From assembly GCF_000383955.1 (NCBI RefSeq), contig NZ_KB913013.1, positions 1,456,277 through 1,520,276 on the forward strand: a stretch of 64,000 bases of DNA, given 5' to 3'. Below, one piece after another: positions 60,319 through 64,000 of the stretch. The stretch's first letter is position 1; each line of letters begins with the position of its first letter. The DNA is from Rudanella lutea DSM 19387 (GTDB lineage: Bacteria; Bacteroidota; Bacteroidia; Cytophagales; Spirosomataceae). The translations under genes and the position numbers were made by a program. The notes beneath the pieces were generated by a model, which made no database searches, was not told the origin of the DNA, and worked only from the letters and a program-made list of their open reading frames with translations.

Positions 60319-61860
60319 TTATAAGCAATTGATTTCGAGCAAAGGCATCGCATTATTCAAGTCAGTCGGCACTTCGTAAACGACACGAATCACATTTGGA
60401 CAAGGTTCCGAAACCGCCCATTCATCTTCGAACCGGGCCGAGTCTACCCGTTCAACGCTCAACCTCCTGAGCGCAGTCCGAACGCCCAGCGGCATAGAAG
60501 GCAGGTTCCAGCGGGTGTCGGTAAAGGCGTCGGTTTGGACGTTGGGCACACCGATATACACCGTCAGCGTAGTGGTGGTTGGGTCAGCGCAGTACAGGCT
60601 CATGGTGGTTTTATCGACCCGAACATTGGTTTTGCCATCGCCGGGCACGAGGAGCCAGCCAATGTCGCCGTCGGCGGTTTTCCAGTGCAAGGTACCCGTT
60701 TTGATCTGCCCCCACACGCGCCGATTCCCCCACACGCCCCCCATCATCCAGTTGTCGGTTAGGGTAGCCGTGACCTGTTTGAGGCTATCGCCCTTGTAGC
60801 TGTTGGGAACCGTTCGGCTAAGGTAACGGGGGCCACTGAAGCGGGTGAGCGCGGCCAAATCCGCTTTCGGAATCGACAGCCCCAGCGCGAAAATAGGCGC
60901 CAGATTACTCATTTCGCCGTATTTGGGGCCTTTGGCGGGGGGCATAGGAGCCTGCTTTTCGTTGTCTACGGCCACGGCAATCCAGATGCCCATGATGGCG
61001 AAATACTTCCGCATGTCCATACCGTAGCCGCGGAAGTACGGTCCCGGCATGTTCTGGAGGGTCGGGTGGTAGAAGGTAGCGGCTTCGTGCCAGAACTCAC
61101 GTTCAAGCGTTTGGCCCATCTGCCGCATCTCGGCCGATGGGGCAAGTTCGCGCCATAAGGCAATGGCTATCAGGGTAACGCCGTAGTACGTGGGTGAGTT
61201 GAATTCGCTGAACGTGTGGTGTTTCTGGTAGAGGTTGAAAATGTCGCGGGCTTTCTGCTGACCCGCATTTCGTAGCTCGTCGAGCTTGAATTCAGTACCC
61301 ACATACGCCATCAGAAACGCGCTCATGATAGAGATGTTGGTGTAATCGGGCGCGACGTTGCGTTTCAAAGCCCCCTTGGCCGCGTGAATCAGGCCCACTT
61401 CGATTTCTTTCCGCAGGTCTTCGGGGAGTAAATGACTGAAATTTTTGCGGATTAAGATGAGGTCGCAGCCGATAAACTCCCGCCAGTTTTGGTCCAGCTT
61501 ATCGTCGTCGATGGACGTTTTCCAGATGCCGTAAATCCGGGTGTTTTCATCGCGATGCTGATTTTTCAGAATCCACCGCAGAATCTCGGCCGCGTTTTCC
61601 TTGTCGCCCCGCTGATTGCGAAATAGGAGAGCCTCGGCCAGTCGGGTTTTGGTGCGCAAACTGGTTCGATTGGTCAGAACATCGGCCACCTGCTTGCCCG
61701 CCGGTATTTCATCCGCCAGAAACGTTTCGAACAACTGTTTCTGGTAGCGGGAGAGGGTGGCGTAGGTGTATTTTTTGGAATGTACGGCGTCTGGCTGAGC
61801 AGAGAAAACCCCTGCCCCTATCAGAAACAGGGCGATACAAAGTACGACGATCTTCTTCAT
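60319..61860 (-). CDS. Secreted helical-barrel protein, unknown function
   Basis: A 513-residue protein with a signal peptide (KKIVVLCIALFLIGAGVFSAQ). The first about 340 residues are helix-rich with repeating pairs (RYQKQLFETFLADEIPAG, EDLRKEIEVGLIHAAKGAL, NISIMSAFLMAYVGTEF, YYGVTLIAIALWRELAP) as in alpha/alpha-toroid lyases or hydrolases. The last about 170 look beta-rich (VTATLTDNWMMGGVWGNRRVWGQI, LTVYIGVPNVQTDAF). This order recalls heparinase-like and DUF2264-like polysaccharide enzymes, but I recognise no signature. It lies between a GH27 gene 13 bp upstream and a GH78 gene 28 bp downstream, so a role in the same glycan breakdown is likely. Confidence 0.6.
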   Translation of the reverse strand: MKKIVVLCIALFLIGAGVFSAQPDAVHSKKYTYATLSRYQKQLFETFLADEIPAGKQVADVLTNRTSLRTKTRLAEALLFRNQRGDKENAAEILRWILKNQHRDENTRIYGIWKTSIDDDKLDQNWREFIGCDLILIRKNFSHLLPEDLRKEIEVGLIHAAKGALKRNVAPDYTNISIMSAFLMAYVGTEFKLDELRNAGQQKARDIFNLYQKHHTFSEFNSPTYYGVTLIAIALWRELAPSAEMRQMGQTLEREFWHEAATFYHPTLQNMPGPYFRGYGMDMRKYFAIMGIWIAVAVDNEKQAPMPPAKGPKYGEMSNLAPIFALGLSIPKADLAALTRFSGPRYLSRTVPNSYKGDSLKQVTATLTDNWMMGGVWGNRRVWGQIKTGTLHWKTADGDIGWLLVPGDGKTNVRVDKTTMSLYCADPTTTTLTVYIGVPNVQTDAFTDTRWNLPSMPLGVRTALRRLSVERVDSARFEDEWAVSEPCPNVIRVVYEVPTDLNNAMPLLEINCL

Positions 61861-61872
61861 GTTTTCTGTCGT

Positions 61873-63876
61873 TTATTGAGCTACCATCCGCAACATCACC
61901 ACCCCATGATGCCGGATTTCGGTTTTGAATGAGCCGTCGAACGAGCCGAGGTCTTTTTGTCGCCAGACGTCGCGGAGCTTGTACTTGCCTTTCAGGCCAA
62001 TGCTCGTGAAGTCAAACGTAAAGACTTTGGGTTTTTCGTTCGCCCAGTGGAAAAACGATTCCGGGGTTTTGCCGTAGTCGGCGGTGTTGAACAGGCCCAC
62101 GGCGTAGGAGCCGTCTTCGAGCGGTTTTACCCAGATTTCGACGCCGTCCTGCTGGTGTTTCAGCCGGGCCGCTTTGCCCAGCGGGTCCTGATTGATGGCG
62201 ATGACCTCGTCGTTGGTGAGCAGGTTGAGCGTGAAGTCGTCCAGCTGCTCAATCGGGCAGCCGATGAGCATGGGGGCCGGGAGCAGGCTGAACATACTGA
62301 CGTGGCTGTACTGCTCGTCGGGCGTCAGGCGGGTGTCGTGCATCACCGGGCCGATGGATACCTTGCCCAGAATCATCATGTCGGGGTCGCCCCAGTGGCC
62401 GGGGCCGGTGTAGGGTGCCCATTTGTCGAGCGTGAAGGATGTCCAGTACAGGCTCGTCCAGCTGTCTTTAATGTCGGGGCCAGTGCGGTATAGCTGGGAT
62501 AGGCGCGCCCAGTCTGTCACCTTCTCAAACGGCGCGTTGTTCGACAGGCTGAAGACAATATCCCGGCCCGAGGTTTTCAGGGCAGCCGCCATGCGTTCGG
62601 TGGAGTTCACGTCGATGCGCCAGTCGTATTTCAGGAAGTCGAAACCCCACTCGGCCATCTGTTTGGCGTCTTCGGTCTCGAACCGGTATTTGGCAATGCG
62701 GTTGAACGCCCGCCGGTTTACCATAATCGTCTCATGGGTTTCGCCCCCTTTGGCCGAATCGGACGAGGCACCGGCATACCCGCCGTAGCTGGAAATGTAG
62801 GGTGTTGAATACAACCCGGCTTTCAAACCCAGCGAATGAATATAGTCCACCATTTCCTTGAACCGGGGGAATTTGGCGTTGGGTTGGAGGGCGTTGAGCG
62901 GCCCACCGCGCTTACCTTGCCAGGCATCGTCGATGTTGACGTACACCCAGCCGTGGTCGCGCAGCCCTTTCTTGACCATCGCGTCGGCCGAGGCAATTAC
63001 CTTTTCGCGGTCGATGTGCGCTTCCCACGAATTCCAGCCGTTCCAGCCGATGGGGGGCGTCAGGGCAATGGTATCGCCAATCTTGATGGTCAGTTTTTGG
63101 GTAGCTTTTCCCAGCGCATTTTTCGCGGTCAGCGTTACCGGATACGTGCCGCGCTGCGCCACTTTGCCCGAAATAATGCCGGTTTTGGCATCAAGTGAAA
63201 GCCCTGCCGGCAGTGGTTCGGCGGAGTAATGCATAGGCCGTTTGCCGGTGGCCGCGATGTAGTACAGCAGCGGATTGCCGGGGGTAACGCCGATCACTTT
63301 GGCCGAGTTGATACGGGGAGTTGGCTTAGACGCGGGCGTCAGGATATACGGCTTATCGGGGTTGGTGATGTGCTCGGGCATGGCGTTGCCGAGCATTTCC
63401 AGCCGCGCATCGACCCAGTTGCAGTTGGTTCGTTTGTTGCCCACGCCCCCCACCTTATCCGTCACCAGCAATCCCAGCCGACCAACGCCCGTCAGGTCCA
63501 CGTCGACGGGAATGGGCGCATCGCCAATCTTCATTTCGCCACTAGCAAACAGCACCTTACCATCACCCAGTACGAAAAACGACAGGGCAATGTCTTTGTT
63601 CCCCTGATCGTCGGCCCCGACCAGCGCCCGAAACCGCCGGGCCTGCTTGTTCAGGTCAAAAGCCACCACAAAAGGCGATTGGCCGCCCAGTCCACGGGCG
63701 TACCGTTTGCCGCTAATCCGCAGGGTATCCTCGGTGTAGTTGTGTTTGGCTTTCACTGGCCGCAGCCCCTCCGAAAACGTTTGAATGGGCAGATCATCCA
63801 GCCAAACGGTTTGGGTGGTCTGGGCGAGGGAGGTGATGGATACGAAAAGGAGAAGAAGGGTAAAGAGTTTAGGCAT
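61873..63876 (-). CDS. GH27-type alpha-galactosidase with NPCBM domain
   Basis: A 667-residue secreted enzyme from the ATG at 63876 (MPKLFTLLLLFVSITSLAQ); residues read upstream come from the intergenic heptad repeat. In order: an NPCBM domain (RYARGLGGQSPFVVAFDLN, FRALVGADDQGN), a putative Ig-like segment (PLPAGLSLDAKTGIISGKV), and the GH27 barrel (LTPPIGWNGWNSWEAHIDREKVIASADAMV, HGWVYVNIDDAWQG). The nucleophile is Asp418 in FLKYDWR, and GHWGDPDMM (Asp497/Asp499) is the acid/base motif. It should release terminal alpha-galactose. It is the first gene of the operon that continues with 61860-55858. Confidence 0.9.
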   Translation of the reverse strand: MPKLFTLLLLFVSITSLAQTTQTVWLDDLPIQTFSEGLRPVKAKHNYTEDTLRISGKRYARGLGGQSPFVVAFDLNKQARRFRALVGADDQGNKDIALSFFVLGDGKVLFASGEMKIGDAPIPVDVDLTGVGRLGLLVTDKVGGVGNKRTNCNWVDARLEMLGNAMPEHITNPDKPYILTPASKPTPRINSAKVIGVTPGNPLLYYIAATGKRPMHYSAEPLPAGLSLDAKTGIISGKVAQRGTYPVTLTAKNALGKATQKLTIKIGDTIALTPPIGWNGWNSWEAHIDREKVIASADAMVKKGLRDHGWVYVNIDDAWQGKRGGPLNALQPNAKFPRFKEMVDYIHSLGLKAGLYSTPYISSYGGYAGASSDSAKGGETHETIMVNRRAFNRIAKYRFETEDAKQMAEWGFDFLKYDWRIDVNSTERMAAALKTSGRDIVFSLSNNAPFEKVTDWARLSQLYRTGPDIKDSWTSLYWTSFTLDKWAPYTGPGHWGDPDMMILGKVSIGPVMHDTRLTPDEQYSHVSMFSLLPAPMLIGCPIEQLDDFTLNLLTNDEVIAINQDPLGKAARLKHQQDGVEIWVKPLEDGSYAVGLFNTADYGKTPESFFHWANEKPKVFTFDFTSIGLKGKYKLRDVWRQKDLGSFDGSFKTEIRHHGVVMLRMVAQ

Positions 63877-63886
63877 AGGGGGGAGT

Positions 63887-63988
63887 AATGGATAATGAAC
63901 AATGGAGAATGAATAATGGGAAGTCATGGCCGCATTGCCCCTTCATTATACATTGTTCATTCTCCATTATTCATTAATTTTTCATTTA
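63887..63988. repeat. Heptad inverted repeat, AATGNNN type
   Basis: The left arm reads AATGGAT, AATGAAC, AATGGAG, AATGAAT, AATGGGA (63887-63921). The right arm reads CATTATA, CATTGTT, CATTCTC, CATTATT, CATTAAT (63944-63978), then TTTTCATT. Reverse-complemented, the right arm repeats AATGAAT, AATGGAG, AATGAAC in the same order as part of the left arm. It lies upstream of the GH27 gene, partly within its likely 5' leader. Confidence 0.88.
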
Positions 63989-64000
63989 TCAAAGTCCGTT

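Overview
The window reads as chromosomal DNA of a plant- or soil-associated member of the Bacteroidota, most likely Cytophagales/Spirosomataceae (Spirosoma-like). The grounds are two SusC/SusD pairs, a hybrid two-component regulator of the HTCS type, many secreted glycosidases with Bacteroidota lipoprotein or type I signals, few recognisable Shine-Dalgarno sequences, and a moderately high GC content. The genus is inferred, not proven. I see no rRNA, CRISPR array or confident tRNA.

Layout. 1-483: end of an IS5-family insertion sequence whose transposase needs a -1 frameshift. 484-9840: housekeeping and accessory metabolism: 2,4-dienoyl-CoA reductase, S41 peptidase, dienoyl-CoA isomerase, a Cys/Met-metabolism PLP enzyme with a switch-like leader, FMN reductase, cysteine desulfurase, an orphan WxcM-type cupin, HemN and a group III truncated haemoglobin. 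9920-11012: two small genes around what look like tandem operators; CTGAC-N4-GTCAG boxes of the FNR/NnrR/HcpR type link HemN with its neighbours. 11242-19768: SusC-SusD, a haem-binding propeller protein and a DUF1080 enzyme. 19765-30243: a sugar catabolic run of DUF4432, cupin, TIM-barrel isomerase/epimerase, Gfo/Idh/MocA dehydrogenase, RbsABC-like importer, ThuA and a second TIM-barrel enzyme.

30315-46118, all on the minus strand, is a pectin/unsaturated-uronide utilisation locus: BNR protein, KduD, DUF4861, KduI, DUF2264, GH105, SusD and SusC. It is followed by a second DUF1080 + PQQ-dehydrogenase-like cytochrome c pair. The locus is divergent from a 1424-residue HTCS sensor at 46296-50570 that probably controls it. 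50571-63876 holds rhodanese, DinB, a sulfatase, an MFS transporter and an operon of GH27, an unrecognised 513-residue secreted protein, GH78, GH31 and a Tat-exported Gfo/Idh/MocA protein.

Two patterns stand out. First, many intergenic spaces carry inverted repeats built from degenerate tandem 7-base words (for example AATGNNN, GTCYAAY, TGGTTTN, TACAGTT); two of them differ by exactly one heptamer. Second, SusCD + haem/propeller dehydrogenase-like protein + DUF1080 occurs twice, once followed by a ThuA/Gfo-Idh/isomerase/ABC cluster. This suggests a 3-keto-sugar style route for glycosides that is not a textbook pathway. A 161-bp MITE-like palindrome with a TTA target duplication sits between two genes of the second module.
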